Made by a program: the position numbers and the translations under genes. From contig CAMCXL010000001.1 of the NCBI GenBank assembly GCA_945883505.1, positions 124,001 through 188,000 of the forward strand: a DNA stretch of 64,000 bases, written 5' to 3'. Positions 48,843-58,681 of the stretch are shown here, piece after piece (within the stretch, counting starts at the first letter, position 1; every line of letters begins with the position of its first letter). The stretch comes from Rhodoluna limnophila. Its GTDB lineage: Bacteria; Actinomycetota; Actinomycetes; Actinomycetales; Microbacteriaceae. The notes below the pieces were generated by a model that had not been told where the DNA came from, made no database searches, and was given only the letters and a program-made list of their open reading frames with translations.

Positions 48843-50156
48843 TCAAGCCTTTTTGCCGCGAATAATGGCCCTCAACGCCTCAATCCGCTCGGCGAGAGTG
48901 CGCTCTTGGCCAAGCGACTTAGGCACGTAGTACTGCCTGCTCTCACCCAGGTATTGCTGCGAAACAACGGCGTGCTCGTGATCGTGAGGATAGAGGTAGT
49001 CCTTGTCAGAACCCTTTCTTGCCGAGGCTGAGCTTCGAAGATAAAGAGGAATAGCTGGCAAGAAGCCAGAGCGGACATCTTCCATGGCCTGGTTGATCGC
49101 GAGGTAAGCCGAGTTTGATTTTGGAGCCAAGGCTAGATAAATAGTCACCTGAGAAAGTGCTATCCGAGCCTCCGGCATTCCTATGTTGGCAACCGTTTCA
49201 AACGCAGCGACGGCTAAACCAAGAGCCGAAGAATCAGCAAGGCCAATGTCCTCAGAAGCCAAAATCATGAGCCTTCTTGCAATAAACCTCGGGTCCTCCC
49301 CGGCTTCTAACATTCTGGCTAGATAGTGAATGGCAGCGTCCGCGTCCGAGCCGCGGACTGATTTAATAAATGCCGAGATGGTGTCGTAATGCTGTTCACC
49401 TTCGCGGTCATAACGAACTAGCGCAGTTTCTAAGGCTGCCAACACATCCTCTAGAGATATCTCAGCTGGCGAACTGTCAGCAAACTCGATGGCCCTTGCG
49501 GCGGCTGCCTCGAGCACCGTTAGAGCTCTTCTGGCATCGCCTCCAGATATGTCCACAATTCGATCAACCGCAGCAGCTGCAATTCCAACTTTCGAGCTAA
49601 GGCCAGCTGGATCTGTTATGGCACGAGTGATTAGTGTTTTGACGTCCTTAGGTTCTAAGGGTTCGAGCTTGACCAATAACGACCTGGAAAGAAGTGGTGC
49701 ATTTACCGCAAACGATGGGTTCTCGGTGGTGGCCGCAATCAGCACAATCCAGCCAGCCTCAACCGCTGGAAGCAGCGCGTCTTGCTGGGCCTTTGAGAAT
49801 CTATGGATTTCATCCAGAAACACAATCGAGGAAACTGAGTAAAGCTCTTGGTCGGTTCTGGCCTTATCGATGACTTCGCGAAGTTCTTTCACTCCGGTAG
49901 AAACCGCGGAGAGCTCGACAAAACGTCTTCCTGAAGTGTTAGCAACTGCCTTGGCGATTGTGGTCTTACCTGTTCCCGGAGGCCCCCACAAAACAACCGA
50001 AGTCATGGAGAAATTTGATCCCGCTGGAGGCTTGGCCAACATAGAAAGCGGAGATCCAGTTGCCAGAGCCTTATCTTGACCAACCACCTCTTCAAGACTC
50101 CTTGGGCGCATCCTCGCAGCCAGCGGGCCACTTGAACTAAACAGGGAATCGGTCAT
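48843..50156 (-). CDS. rarA: Replication-associated recombination protein A (AAA+ ATPase)
   Basis: 437 aa. Walker A is WGPPGTGKTTIAKAVA, Walker B is SIVFLDEIHRFSKAQQDAL, sensor 1 is ATTENPSF, and the C-terminal MgsA oligomerisation domain (about 255-430) has YLARMLEAGEDPRFIARRL. The family acts at stalled replication forks as a clamp-loader-like tetramer. It diverges from the cyclophilin gene over 79 nt and lies ahead of rpsD. Confidence 0.96.
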   Translation of the reverse strand: MTDSLFSSSGPLAARMRPRSLEEVVGQDKALATGSPLSMLAKPPAGSNFSMTSVVLWGPPGTGKTTIAKAVANTSGRRFVELSAVSTGVKELREVIDKARTDQELYSVSSIVFLDEIHRFSKAQQDALLPAVEAGWIVLIAATTENPSFAVNAPLLSRSLLVKLEPLEPKDVKTLITRAITDPAGLSSKVGIAAAAVDRIVDISGGDARRALTVLEAAAARAIEFADSSPAEISLEDVLAALETALVRYDREGEQHYDTISAFIKSVRGSDADAAIHYLARMLEAGEDPRFIARRLMILASEDIGLADSSALGLAVAAFETVANIGMPEARIALSQVTIYLALAPKSNSAYLAINQAMEDVRSGFLPAIPLYLRSSASARKGSDKDYLYPHDHEHAVVSQQYLGESRQYYVPKSLGQERTLAERIEALRAIIRGKKA

Positions 50157-50235
50157 TTTCCAAGGCTATAAGAATCCAGCCAAAAAGCTTTGTAAACTCT
50201 CTAAGGAACACTTGAGCTAGGGAGAATCCAGAACA

Positions 50236-51012
50236 TTGAGTAGCAAGAGAAAAATAGTCGGCATTGCCTCGGAAAGACTCGTTGCTTTCGAGTCAAAGCA
50301 GATGCTCGAGGCTTCGAAAGCAAAAAGACGCAAGGCTGACAACCGGCTTGCGGTGTTGTTTGGAGCTGGCGCTGTGGTTTTGGCTCTGGTTGCACAGCTA
50401 GCCTATTTCAGCTTTGGCCCTGGCTCTGTCACGGAGTCCACAGAAGCGGATCCAGCCGAAAGCGCCGAGCCAGTTGAGAACTCTGAGTTGGTTCCATCCG
50501 CTGCTCTTGCTGAATCTAGAATTTGGACCGGATCGATGCAAGTTGGAGATGCAACGCTAGCTCTCGAACTTGACGGTGTGAACGCACCTCAGGCCGTGGC
50601 GAACTTTCTGGATCTAAGTGCCAAAGGTTTCTACGATGGTGTAACTTGTCACAGATTGGTAACGGACGGCATCTTCGTGCTGCAGTGTGGAGACCCATCT
50701 GGGAACGGAAGCGGTGGACCTGGCTATAACTTTGGCCCAATTGAGAATGCCCCAGCTGATGACTCCTACGGCGAGGGCGTTTTGGCCATGGCACGAGTTG
50801 GAGGAGATGGCTCCAGCATGGGTTCGCAGTTCTTTATCGTTTATCAAGACTCCAGAATCCCATCAGATGCAGCCGGTGGATACACCGTCTTCGGCAAGAT
50901 CACCCAAGGACTTGACCAACTTGCGCCAGTCATCGAAGCCGGCGTCGAAGGTGGAGCTAGCGATGGGCCTCCAGCTAGGCCAACCGCACTGGGTGCCATC
51001 GAACTAAGATAA
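50236..51012 (+). CDS. Membrane-anchored cyclophilin-type peptidyl-prolyl isomerase
   Basis: 258 aa from TTG at 50236. The basic N-terminus (SSKRKIVGIASERLVAFESK...) and membrane segment (about 38-60, AVLFGAGAVVLALVAQLAY) match actinobacterial homologues, which supports the TTG over the inner ATG. An acidic linker rich in Glu/Ala/Ser (about 65-95) is followed by the cyclophilin domain (about 95-258) with GFYDGVTCHRLV and GSSMGSQFFIVYQD. It would assist folding on the outer face of the membrane. It is followed by the DUF349 gene after 32 nt; a ppiB next to rel is also known in mycobacteria. Confidence 0.92.
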   Translation: MSSKRKIVGIASERLVAFESKQMLEASKAKRRKADNRLAVLFGAGAVVLALVAQLAYFSFGPGSVTESTEADPAESAEPVENSELVPSAALAESRIWTGSMQVGDATLALELDGVNAPQAVANFLDLSAKGFYDGVTCHRLVTDGIFVLQCGDPSGNGSGGPGYNFGPIENAPADDSYGEGVLAMARVGGDGSSMGSQFFIVYQDSRIPSDAAGGYTVFGKITQGLDQLAPVIEAGVEGGASDGPPARPTALGAIELR

Positions 51013-51044
51013 ATACCAAACCAAGAACCCACCAGGAGAATACC

Positions 51045-52283
51045 TTGCCCCCAGTTTCCAACCAGTACGGCCGAGTCGATAACGACAACAACGTCTTTGT
51101 TAACGACAACGGCACCGAACGAAAAGTTGGGCAATACCCAGGTGTCACAGAAGCTGAAGCCTTTGCATACTTCGAGCGCAAGTATCAAGAGCTCGAGGCC
51201 AACGTGCGAATTCTCGAGCAGCGAGTAAAGAACAGTGCCGATCCCGCGAGCATCGAGGCCGCTGCCGAGAAGCTAGCAAAGGAACTCGTTGAACCAACAG
51301 CTGTTGGAAACGTACAAGAACTTAGGAACAGAGTTTCGGCCGTCACACCAAACATCGAAAAGATGCGTGCCGAGAAAAGCGAAGCCAATCAGAAGGCAAT
51401 CGCTGAGGCGATGAAGGTTCGAACCGAAATTGCCGAGAAAGCAAAGGCTTTGGCCGATAAAGACCCAAAGAAGACCCAGTGGAAAGTGGCTTCTAAAGAA
51501 ATGGCCGAGCTGTTTGAGGCCTGGCAGGCCTCCCAGAAGTCCGGACCGAAAGTTCCCCGCAAGGAAGCTGACGTGATCTGGAAGATCTTCTCCCACGCCA
51601 GAACCAAGTTCGAAGCCAATAAGCGAGCATTCTTTGCAGAACTAACCGTCGTGACCAAAGTTGCAAGAGCGAAAAAATCTGAGCTGGTCGCAAAAGCCGA
51701 AGCACTAGTTTCAAAGGGTGCGGACTCAGCAAGTAACTACCGAAAGCTACTTGACGAATGGAAGCTTTCAGGAAGATCTCAGGGCAAGCAGGACGATGCA
51801 CTCTGGGAGAAGTTCAAGGCTGCTGGAGATGCGATTTACGCTATGCGTAAAGAAACCATAGCCAAGGAATCAATTGAGTTCGCCGCCAACTACGAGGCCA
51901 AGCTTGCAATCATTACCGAGGCCGAAAAGCTAGACCCGACTAAGGACCTAGCGGCAGCTAAGAAGCAGCTACTTTCTTTGCAGCAGCGCTACGAAAAAGC
52001 CGGCAAGGTGCCAAAGGAAAAGATTCGTGAGACCGATGATCGCATGCGTGCGGTTGAGAAGAAGTTCAAGGATTTGGAGCAGGAGCAGTGGCGAAAATCA
52101 GATCCAGCCGCCATTGAAAGAAGCTCTGGCATGCTATCTCAGCTCGAGGAATCGATTGCAGTTATTGAGAAAGACCTAGCGGCCGCAACGGCTTTGCAGG
52201 ATTCCAAGAAGACCGCAGAGTTATCTAAAGCCCTAGAGGCGAGAAGATCCTGGCTCGAAGTTGTCAAGCAAAACGCCAGCTAG
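51045..52283 (+). CDS. DUF349 domain protein
   Basis: 412 aa from TTG at 51045 with AGGAG six nt upstream. A short N-terminal lead (VDNDNNVFVNDNGTERKVGQYPG) is followed by a largely helical, charged protein with long coiled coil. At least three DUF349 repeats of about 75 residues are visible, each with a W near the start of a helix (KTQWKVASKEMAELFEAW, YRKLLDEWKLSGRSQGKQ). Role unknown; the repeat family occurs beside rel/relA genes in actinobacteria. It converges on rel with no gap: its TAG abuts the CTA of the rel stop. Confidence 0.88.
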   Translation: MPPVSNQYGRVDNDNNVFVNDNGTERKVGQYPGVTEAEAFAYFERKYQELEANVRILEQRVKNSADPASIEAAAEKLAKELVEPTAVGNVQELRNRVSAVTPNIEKMRAEKSEANQKAIAEAMKVRTEIAEKAKALADKDPKKTQWKVASKEMAELFEAWQASQKSGPKVPRKEADVIWKIFSHARTKFEANKRAFFAELTVVTKVARAKKSELVAKAEALVSKGADSASNYRKLLDEWKLSGRSQGKQDDALWEKFKAAGDAIYAMRKETIAKESIEFAANYEAKLAIITEAEKLDPTKDLAAAKKQLLSLQQRYEKAGKVPKEKIRETDDRMRAVEKKFKDLEQEQWRKSDPAAIERSSGMLSQLEESIAVIEKDLAAATALQDSKKTAELSKALEARRSWLEVVKQNAS

Positions 52284-54515
52284 CTACTGCGACACTCGAT
52301 AGACGTCGTAAACCGCTTCAATTCTCTTCACAGCGTTTAGTAGGTGCTCAAGGGCTGCCGGATCCCCCATTTCAAATACAAACCGACTGAGGGCAACCCG
52401 GTCGTTTCGAGTCGAGACTGAAGCCGACAAGATGTTGACGTGATGCTCGCTTAGCACTCTGGTGACATCGCTTAGTAGACCTGCTCGATCGAGGGCCTCG
52501 ATCTGAATCTGAACCAAGAACAATCGCTTTGAAGAAGCTGCCCAGCTCACCTCAAGAATTCGCTCGGGCTCAAGCTGAAGTTGCCCGACATTCTTACAAT
52601 CAGTTCTGTGAACTGATACTCCAGTGCCGCGGGTGACAAAGCCCATGATCGAATCCCCGGGCACTGGGGTGCAGCACCTGGAGAGCTTGACCATGACATC
52701 CGCGTCACCTTTTACAAGGACACCGGAGTCGCTACCGCCAACGTGACGGAATGATTTCGGAGCTGCCGGAAGCTCAAACTCGACATCATGGTCATCTTCC
52801 ATAATCGTCGAGGCAGTTAGCTTCTCAATCACGGACTGAGCCGATACCTGATTCTCCCCGATTGCCGCAAATAGCGAGCTGACGTCTGAGTATCGAAGAT
52901 CCGACACCACCTTGGCCAAAGACTCAGCTGACATTAGCTGCTGCAGCGGAAGGTTCTGCTTGCGCATCGCCTTGGTTAGGGCCTCTTTACCCTGCTCGAT
53001 TGCATCTTCCCTGCGCTCTTGAGAGAAGTGATGCTTGATCTTGGCCTTTGCTCTAGGAGAACGAACAAAGTTCAACCAGTCTTGGCTTGGCGCTGCATCC
53101 TGAGACTTCGAGGTGAAGATCTCGACAACGTCTCCTGAGTTCAGCGCTGTTTCGAGTGGAACCAGGCGGCCGTTAACTTTGGCACCAATTGTTTTATCCC
53201 CCACCTCAGTATGAACAGCATAGGCAAAATCAACCGGGGTTCCTCCGGAAGGTAGTCCGATAACACGACCCTTTGGGGTAAAGACGTAAACCTCCTTTGC
53301 TCCAATTTCGAACCGGAGAGCATCCAAGAACTCCCCTGGATCGGAAGTTTCTGCCTGCCAGTCGGAAAGGTGCTTGAGCCAAACCATGTCGTCTTCAGTG
53401 GTGGCGTCAGACTTTCCTGATTGCTCTTTGTACTTCCAATGGGCCGCAACTCCAAACTCGGCGCGGTTATGCATTTCGTTGGTTCTGATTTGTATCTCAA
53501 CGGCTCTTCCACCTGGTCCAATGACTGTGGTGTGAAGCGATTGGTACAAGTTGAATTTTGGCATCGCAATGTAGTCCTTGAAGCGGCCAGGCACCGGGTT
53601 CCATCTCGAGTGGATAGAACCAAGCACCGCGTAGCAATCCCTAACGGTTGGAACTAGAACTCTGATTCCAACCAAATCGTAGATGTCGTCAAACTCGCGC
53701 CCGCGAACCACCATCTTTTGATAGATGCTGTAAAACTGTTTGGGTCGCCCGCCAACTTTCCCTTTGATTTTTGAGTCCTTCAAGTCGGCCTCGATTGAGC
53801 TAATCACAGTGTCGATATACTCTTCGCGCTTAGGAGTGCGCTGGGTCACCAGGTTCACTATTTCCTCGTAAACCTTTGGGTACAAAATCTCGAAGGAAAG
53901 ATCTTCCAGTTCGAGCTTGATTGTGCTTATTCCGAGTCGATGAGCAAGCGGAGCATATATCTCGAGTGTCTCCTGCGCCTTACGCTTGGCACTTTCTTCT
54001 GGAACAAACTTCCAGGTTCTGGCATTGTGCAGTCGGTCAGCTAACTTGATTACTAGAACTCTGATGTCCTTAGACATAGCAACAACCATCTTGCGAACAG
54101 TCTCGGCCTGGGTGTTGTCTCCAAACTTCAACTTGTCGAGCTTGGTGACCCCATCGACCAGCATCGCAACTTCTTGGCCAAAGTCCCGCTTGACAAAATC
54201 CAAGGTGTAGTCGGTGTCCTCGACGGTATCGTGCAGCAACGCAGCTGCAATTGTTGTAGCTCCGATTCCAAGATCTGCAAGTATCTTTGCAACAGCCAGC
54301 GGGTGAGTTATGTACGGTTCGCCAGATTTACGGAACTGGGTTGAATGAGCCTTCTCGGCAGCTAGGAAGGCTTTTTCGATTATTGAAGTATCGGATTTGG
54401 GGTGATTGGCTTTTACTGCTCGGAGTACTACCTGCAGCTCTGAGTTATATGCTCCGGGCTTAGCAAATATCCTTGGCAGGCGCGAGCGAAGTGAGCTGGT
54501 GCCGAGATCTGTCAT
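52284..54515 (-). CDS. rel: Bifunctional (p)ppGpp synthase/hydrolase Rel
   Basis: 743 aa, full-length long RSH. The HD hydrolase domain (about 45-195) has AAALLHDTVEDTDY, the synthetase domain (about 235-350) has GRPKQFYSIYQKMVVRG and FDDIYDLVGIRV, then TGS (about 395-460, EVYVFTPKGRVIGLPSG), a helical/zinc-finger-like region with RCCTPVPGDSIMGF, and ACT (about 665-743). It makes and degrades ppGpp in response to amino acid starvation. ATG with a GGGGG run shortly upstream. A 51-nt gap separates it from secF. Confidence 0.97.
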   Translation of the reverse strand: MTDLGTSSLRSRLPRIFAKPGAYNSELQVVLRAVKANHPKSDTSIIEKAFLAAEKAHSTQFRKSGEPYITHPLAVAKILADLGIGATTIAAALLHDTVEDTDYTLDFVKRDFGQEVAMLVDGVTKLDKLKFGDNTQAETVRKMVVAMSKDIRVLVIKLADRLHNARTWKFVPEESAKRKAQETLEIYAPLAHRLGISTIKLELEDLSFEILYPKVYEEIVNLVTQRTPKREEYIDTVISSIEADLKDSKIKGKVGGRPKQFYSIYQKMVVRGREFDDIYDLVGIRVLVPTVRDCYAVLGSIHSRWNPVPGRFKDYIAMPKFNLYQSLHTTVIGPGGRAVEIQIRTNEMHNRAEFGVAAHWKYKEQSGKSDATTEDDMVWLKHLSDWQAETSDPGEFLDALRFEIGAKEVYVFTPKGRVIGLPSGGTPVDFAYAVHTEVGDKTIGAKVNGRLVPLETALNSGDVVEIFTSKSQDAAPSQDWLNFVRSPRAKAKIKHHFSQERREDAIEQGKEALTKAMRKQNLPLQQLMSAESLAKVVSDLRYSDVSSLFAAIGENQVSAQSVIEKLTASTIMEDDHDVEFELPAAPKSFRHVGGSDSGVLVKGDADVMVKLSRCCTPVPGDSIMGFVTRGTGVSVHRTDCKNVGQLQLEPERILEVSWAASSKRLFLVQIQIEALDRAGLLSDVTRVLSEHHVNILSASVSTRNDRVALSRFVFEMGDPAALEHLLNAVKRIEAVYDVYRVSQ

Positions 54516-54566
54516 GATCGCCCCCTACTCGCCTGGTAGTCCAAGCTTAATAGGCAGATTGAAAGG

Positions 54567-55532
54567 TTAGACCTTGGCTGGCGTTGTCTTATCGGTGAAA
54601 CGCGCCTCGCGCTCTCGTAAGGTCACATAAAGTGGCCCGGCGATAAATACCGAAGAGTAGGTTCCAGCGATGATTCCAATAAACAAAGCCAGGGCAATGT
54701 CCCGAAGGGTTCCCGCGCCCAAGATGGCAGCACCAATGAACAAAATAGAAGCCACCGGCAAAACTGCCACCACAGAGGTGTTCACCGAGCGAACCAAAGT
54801 CTGGTTGATGGCTAGGTTGACTTGAGAACCGAAGGTCTTAGTCTCTGAGAACTCAACATCGAGGGTGTTTTCCCGCACCTTGTCGAACACCACAACGGTG
54901 TCGTAGAGCGAGTAGCCGAGGATTGTAAGGAATCCAATTACTGCCGCGGGTGTGATCTCAAATCCGACCAGCGCGTAGATTCCGAGCGTCACGACAACAT
55001 CGTGAGCCAATGCCACCAAAGCCGCCAGTGACATTTTGACCGTCCGGAAGTAAAGCGCCATCAGTAGTGTCACCAAAAGCAAGAACACCACTAAACCAAT
55101 TAGAGCCTTTTCAGTGACATCAGCTCCCCAGTTGGCCCCGACAAAAGAAGAGGTCACCGAACCGGAAGGCACTCCATAGGCGTTGGCTAAAGCGATACGC
55201 ACCTCTTCGGAGGCAACGTCATTTAGCTGCTCAGTTTGGATACGAATGGCGTCAAGGCCCACGGTTGTGATCAGTGGTTCGATTGACGGCTCAATCGACT
55301 GAACTGCATCCCTAGCCAGCTGCTGGGAGATGTTGGAGACTCCATCGATGCGGAATTCGCTACCACCGCGGAACTCAATTCCGAAATTGAAACCACCTTT
55401 GATAACCGGAACCAGGATCGAAGCGATTACAACCAGCGCACCGATGATGTAGAAGATCTTGCGACGGCCAACGATGTCGAAGGACTTGCTACCGCTATAA
55501 AGATCGTTTCCAAGTTCTTTAAGTGTGGACAT
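54567..55532 (-). CDS. secF: Protein translocase subunit SecF
   Basis: 321 aa with six membrane segments: the first at about 26-47, the P1-like periplasmic domain at about 48-140 with GIEFRGGSEFRIDG, then five segments to about residue 300. SYSLYDTVVVFDKVREN is the SecF D4 motif. With SecD and YajC it uses the proton motive force to help draw proteins through SecYEG. Start overlaps the secD stop (TAATG). Confidence 0.96.
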   Translation of the reverse strand: MSTLKELGNDLYSGSKSFDIVGRRKIFYIIGALVVIASILVPVIKGGFNFGIEFRGGSEFRIDGVSNISQQLARDAVQSIEPSIEPLITTVGLDAIRIQTEQLNDVASEEVRIALANAYGVPSGSVTSSFVGANWGADVTEKALIGLVVFLLLVTLLMALYFRTVKMSLAALVALAHDVVVTLGIYALVGFEITPAAVIGFLTILGYSLYDTVVVFDKVRENTLDVEFSETKTFGSQVNLAINQTLVRSVNTSVVAVLPVASILFIGAAILGAGTLRDIALALFIGIIAGTYSSVFIAGPLYVTLREREARFTDKTTPAKV

Positions 55533-57283
55533 TACTTTTCACCTGTCTTCTTGGCTTCTGCTATAGCGGCCTGCGCCTTGCGCTCGGCGATTGTTTGACG
55601 TTTAGTTGCTTCCTTGGAAGCTTTCTCTGCCTTGCCTGAAGCAAGAGTTTCAGCCACGCGGAATTTACCGCGACCGGCATAGCCGGAAGCTGTCAAAGCT
55701 TTCGAGTCAAAACCAGACCAAGGGTGACCAGAGCTAAAGAACTTGGTTCGCGCCAAAAGTTGCAACAGTGGGTGCGTGAACAGCAAGACGACAATCAAGT
55801 CAACAATGGTTGTAAGACCCAGAGTGAAAGCAAATCCTCTAACGTTTCCAACCGTTAGCAAGAACAGAGTCGCAGCCGCTGTGAAACTAACCGCGTCGGA
55901 GGCAAGGATCGTCCGAAGGGCACGCTTCCAGGCATTTTCAACCGCCACCTCAAGTGATCGTCCCTCTCTAATCTCATCTCGAACACGTTCGAAGTAAACG
56001 ATAAACGAGTCCACCGTGATTCCAATGGCAACAATCAAACCTGCAACACCCGCAAGCGAAAGCCTGTATCCCTGACGCCAAGACAGTACCGCGATGAATA
56101 GATACACCATCAAGGCAGCAACCAGTAGCGAACCAATTGTCACAATCGCTAGACCTCGATACTGGAAAGCCGAGTAAATAATCACCAGAATTAGACCGAT
56201 AAGACCTGCGATAAGACCGTTAGTTAGCTGCTCGGATCCAAGCGAGGCTGAGATGTTCTCCTGGCTCTCAACTTCGAATCCAATCGGCAGCGATCCATAC
56301 TTCAACTGATCTGCCAGAACCTTCGAAGAGTCCTTGTCAAAGTTTCCGGTTATCTGAGCTGAACCATTGGTGATAACAGCCAGAGTAGCCGGAGCCGTGA
56401 TTACGAATCCATCAAGAGTGATGGCGAACTGGTTTCTTGGTTGCGTCAAAGGAAAAAGTCGCTGAGTCACATCAGCAAATGACTGAGTGCCCGAGCCATC
56501 GAAATCTAGGTTCACGGCCCAGGTGTTGGTGGATGCACCGGTTGAGGTCTGCACAGTTCCGTTGGATGCGTCAGAGATGTTAGCGCCCTCAACTTCAACC
56601 GGGCCAAGAATGAACTTCTCAGTTCCTGTCACATCACAAGTGATTAGTGGCACCAGCGGGTCATCAACTTGACCGGCTTGCCTAAACGGAGTTGCGCAAT
56701 CTAGGGCATCGAAGGCTTGGCGAAGCTCTGGGGTAATCCAATTCAGATCGCTGGGGTCGGTTGGTGCAGCATTCGGTTGTGCCGGAGCCTCTGGCTCGGC
56801 TACCGGCTCCTCGCCGGCGTTTTGTTCCGCTCCGGCTTCGCCATCGACTGTTAGCTCTCCCCCGTCAACGGATGAGGAAGGTGTTCCAACGCTAGTGACC
56901 AAGACAGCACGGAACTCAAGCTTTGCCGAGGCCTTAATCAGAGCCAAGGTGTTTTCGTCTGGAACTCCAGGGATGGAAACAATGATGTTTCGGTCTCCCT
57001 GGGTCACAACCTGCGCTTCGCTAACACCGCTGGCATCAACGCGCTGACGAATAATGGAAACGGCCTGGTCTAGTTGCTCCGCTGTTACCTGAGCGCCGTC
57101 TAAAAGAAGCGGCGAGAGAATTACCTGGGTTCCACCCTGAAGATCAAGTGCTAGCTTCGGTTGGAAGCTGGCGTTCTGGTCCGAGAGCGAACCAACCGCG
57201 ATTAGTGCGGTAAGGCCGATGATGATGGCCAAAAGCCAAGACAGCGACTTGCGCGCGGACTTTACTGTGTTCGAAACAGACAA
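55532..57283 (-). CDS. secD: Protein translocase subunit SecD
   Basis: 583 aa, TTG start at 57283. The first membrane segment (about 15-35) precedes a large exported P1 domain with LALDLQGGTQVILSP and a Pro/Ala/Glu-rich loop (about 145-180) that varies among species. Five more membrane segments follow, with IGITVDSFIVYFERVRDEI, and the C-terminal tail is Lys/Ala-rich. It works with SecF. It lies 11 nt after yajC. Confidence 0.96.
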   Translation of the reverse strand: MSVSNTVKSARKSLSWLLAIIIGLTALIAVGSLSDQNASFQPKLALDLQGGTQVILSPLLLDGAQVTAEQLDQAVSIIRQRVDASGVSEAQVVTQGDRNIIVSIPGVPDENTLALIKASAKLEFRAVLVTSVGTPSSSVDGGELTVDGEAGAEQNAGEEPVAEPEAPAQPNAAPTDPSDLNWITPELRQAFDALDCATPFRQAGQVDDPLVPLITCDVTGTEKFILGPVEVEGANISDASNGTVQTSTGASTNTWAVNLDFDGSGTQSFADVTQRLFPLTQPRNQFAITLDGFVITAPATLAVITNGSAQITGNFDKDSSKVLADQLKYGSLPIGFEVESQENISASLGSEQLTNGLIAGLIGLILVIIYSAFQYRGLAIVTIGSLLVAALMVYLFIAVLSWRQGYRLSLAGVAGLIVAIGITVDSFIVYFERVRDEIREGRSLEVAVENAWKRALRTILASDAVSFTAAATLFLLTVGNVRGFAFTLGLTTIVDLIVVLLFTHPLLQLLARTKFFSSGHPWSGFDSKALTASGYAGRGKFRVAETLASGKAEKASKEATKRQTIAERKAQAAIAEAKKTGEK

Positions 57284-57294
57284 AAGACTAAACC

Positions 57295-57627
57295 TTACTT
57301 CTTCTTGGTATTTGGTTTGGCAGCTGGCTTGACAGCACGCTTGGTTGTCGGCTTACTGACGGCTCTTGAAGCCTTAGGCTCCTGCTCAATACTTCGAACA
57401 GCTCCAATGGCTACCATCAGTTTCGCTCCAGGAGAGGTCTCGAGCTGAACACGATCATCCATCACTGCAGTGATTTTCCCGAAGATTCCACTGGTCAACA
57501 TCACGTAAGAGCCCTTAACGACCTGAGTGCGAAGCAATTCGGCGGCTTTCTTGCGCTTGCGGCTGGAGTAAAACAATATCGCGCCTAGGAAGGCAAGAGC
57601 TAGCAGGAGAAAGAGACTGTCGTCCAT
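57295..57627 (-). CDS. yajC: Preprotein translocase subunit YajC
   Basis: 110 aa. An N-terminal membrane segment (about 4-21, SLFLLLALAFLGAILFYS) is followed by a basic RKRKKAAE stretch, the beta domain (LTSGIFGKITAVMDDRVQLET) and a Lys/Pro-rich tail. It is an accessory of the SecDF complex. A perfect TATAAT overlaps the ruvB stop 64 nt upstream and may be the -10 box of a yajC-secDF promoter, but no -35 accompanies it. Confidence 0.93.
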   Translation of the reverse strand: MDDSLFLLLALAFLGAILFYSSRKRKKAAELLRTQVVKGSYVMLTSGIFGKITAVMDDRVQLETSPGAKLMVAIGAVRSIEQEPKASRAVSKPTTKRAVKPAAKPNTKKK

Positions 57628-57685
57628 TGATTTCAGGTACCTAACTGATGATTTTCGTGCAAATCCGTTGAGCGCTTTTGCGTTC

Positions 57686-57700
57686 TACTGATTATAACTG
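57686..57700 (-). promoter_or_regulatory. Possible -10 box for yajC-secD-secF
   Basis: TATAAT on the minus strand (57696-57691) overlaps the ruvB stop codon, with CAGT in front. No recognisable -35 hexamer lies 16-18 nt upstream. Only the match to the -10 consensus and the position ahead of the 64-nt gap support it. Confidence 0.25.
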
Positions 57701-58681
57701 CAGGCCCAGGTGCCGGTGGGCCAGAGCCGTTGCCTGCCTACCCTTGGGGGTTCGCTCAATGAGGCCCTCCCGAAGCAAATAGGGCTCAACCACCGACTCG
57801 ATGGTGTCAGGCTCCTCCCCTAGAGCAACCGCCAGGGTTGATAGACCAACGGGCCGACCCTCGAACTTTTGGATCAGAGCCAGAAGTACCTGTTTATCTA
57901 ACCGGTCTAGCCCTAGGGAATCCACCTCGTAAATATCTAGCGCCTTCTCTGCTATCTCAGAACTAATGGAATCGCTTGCTTCAACCAGAGCAAAATCGCG
58001 GACTCTGCGAAGTAGGCGGTTGGCAATTCGAGGTGTGCCACGAGATCTAGATGCTATGAGTTCGATGGCCGAATCAGAAGCCGATAGAGCCAACTTCTCT
58101 GCGGCTCTTGATAAAACTGAGCGCAGCTCAGAGGCTTCATAAAACTCTAGGTTCGCGGTATACCCAAACCGATCCCGCAGTGGATTAGGCAGCATTCCTG
58201 AACGAGTGGTTGCACCAACCAGAGTAAAGGGTTCGAGCTCGAGTGAGATTGAACTGGCTCCGGCACCTTTACCCACCATCACGTCAACCCGGAAATCTTC
58301 CATGGCCATATATAAAAGCTCTTCGGCTGGCCGTGCCATGCGGTGAATCTCATCGATGAACAAAACCTCGCCCGAGCTTAGGGAGGAAAGGACAGCAGCC
58401 AAGTCACCGGCGTGCTGAATGGTTGGCCCGCTCGTCATCCGAAGGCCGGAGCCAATCTCATTTGAAACAATCATGGCCAGGGTTGTTTTACCAAGACCTG
58501 GAGGACCAGCTAGAAGAATGTGATCCGGAGATCGATTCTGCAAGGCGGCAGCCTTTAGCAAAAGATCCAGCTGCTGCTTGACTTTTACTTGCCCGATGAA
58601 CTCATCCAAGCTCGCAGGTCTAAGCGCTGACTCGAAAGCTAGATCACTTTCGGTTGCCTTACCATCTAGTAGCTCGCTCAC
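57692..58681 (-). CDS. ruvB: Holliday junction branch migration helicase RuvB
   Basis: 329 aa. Walker A is [17 protein letters not shown], Walker B is [11 protein letters not shown], the sensor-1 region is [11 protein letters not shown], and the C-terminal winged helix (about 250-329) has [16 protein letters not shown]. It drives branch migration as a hexamer with RuvA. It overlaps the ruvA stop by 4 nt. Confidence 0.98.
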   Translation of the reverse strand: MSELLDGKATESDLAFESALRPASLDEFIGQVKVKQQLDLLLKAAALQNRSPDHILLAGPPGLGKTTLAMIVSNEIGSGLRMTSGPTIQHAGDLAAVLSSLSSGEVLFIDEIHRMARPAEELLYMAMEDFRVDVMVGKGAGASSISLELEPFTLVGATTRSGMLPNPLRDRFGYTANLEFYEASELRSVLSRAAEKLALSASDSAIELIASRSRGTPRIANRLLRRVRDFALVEASDSISSEIAEKALDIYEVDSLGLDRLDKQVLLALIQKFEGRPVGLSTLAVALGEEPDTIESVVEPYLLREGLIERTPKGRQATALAHRHLGLQL

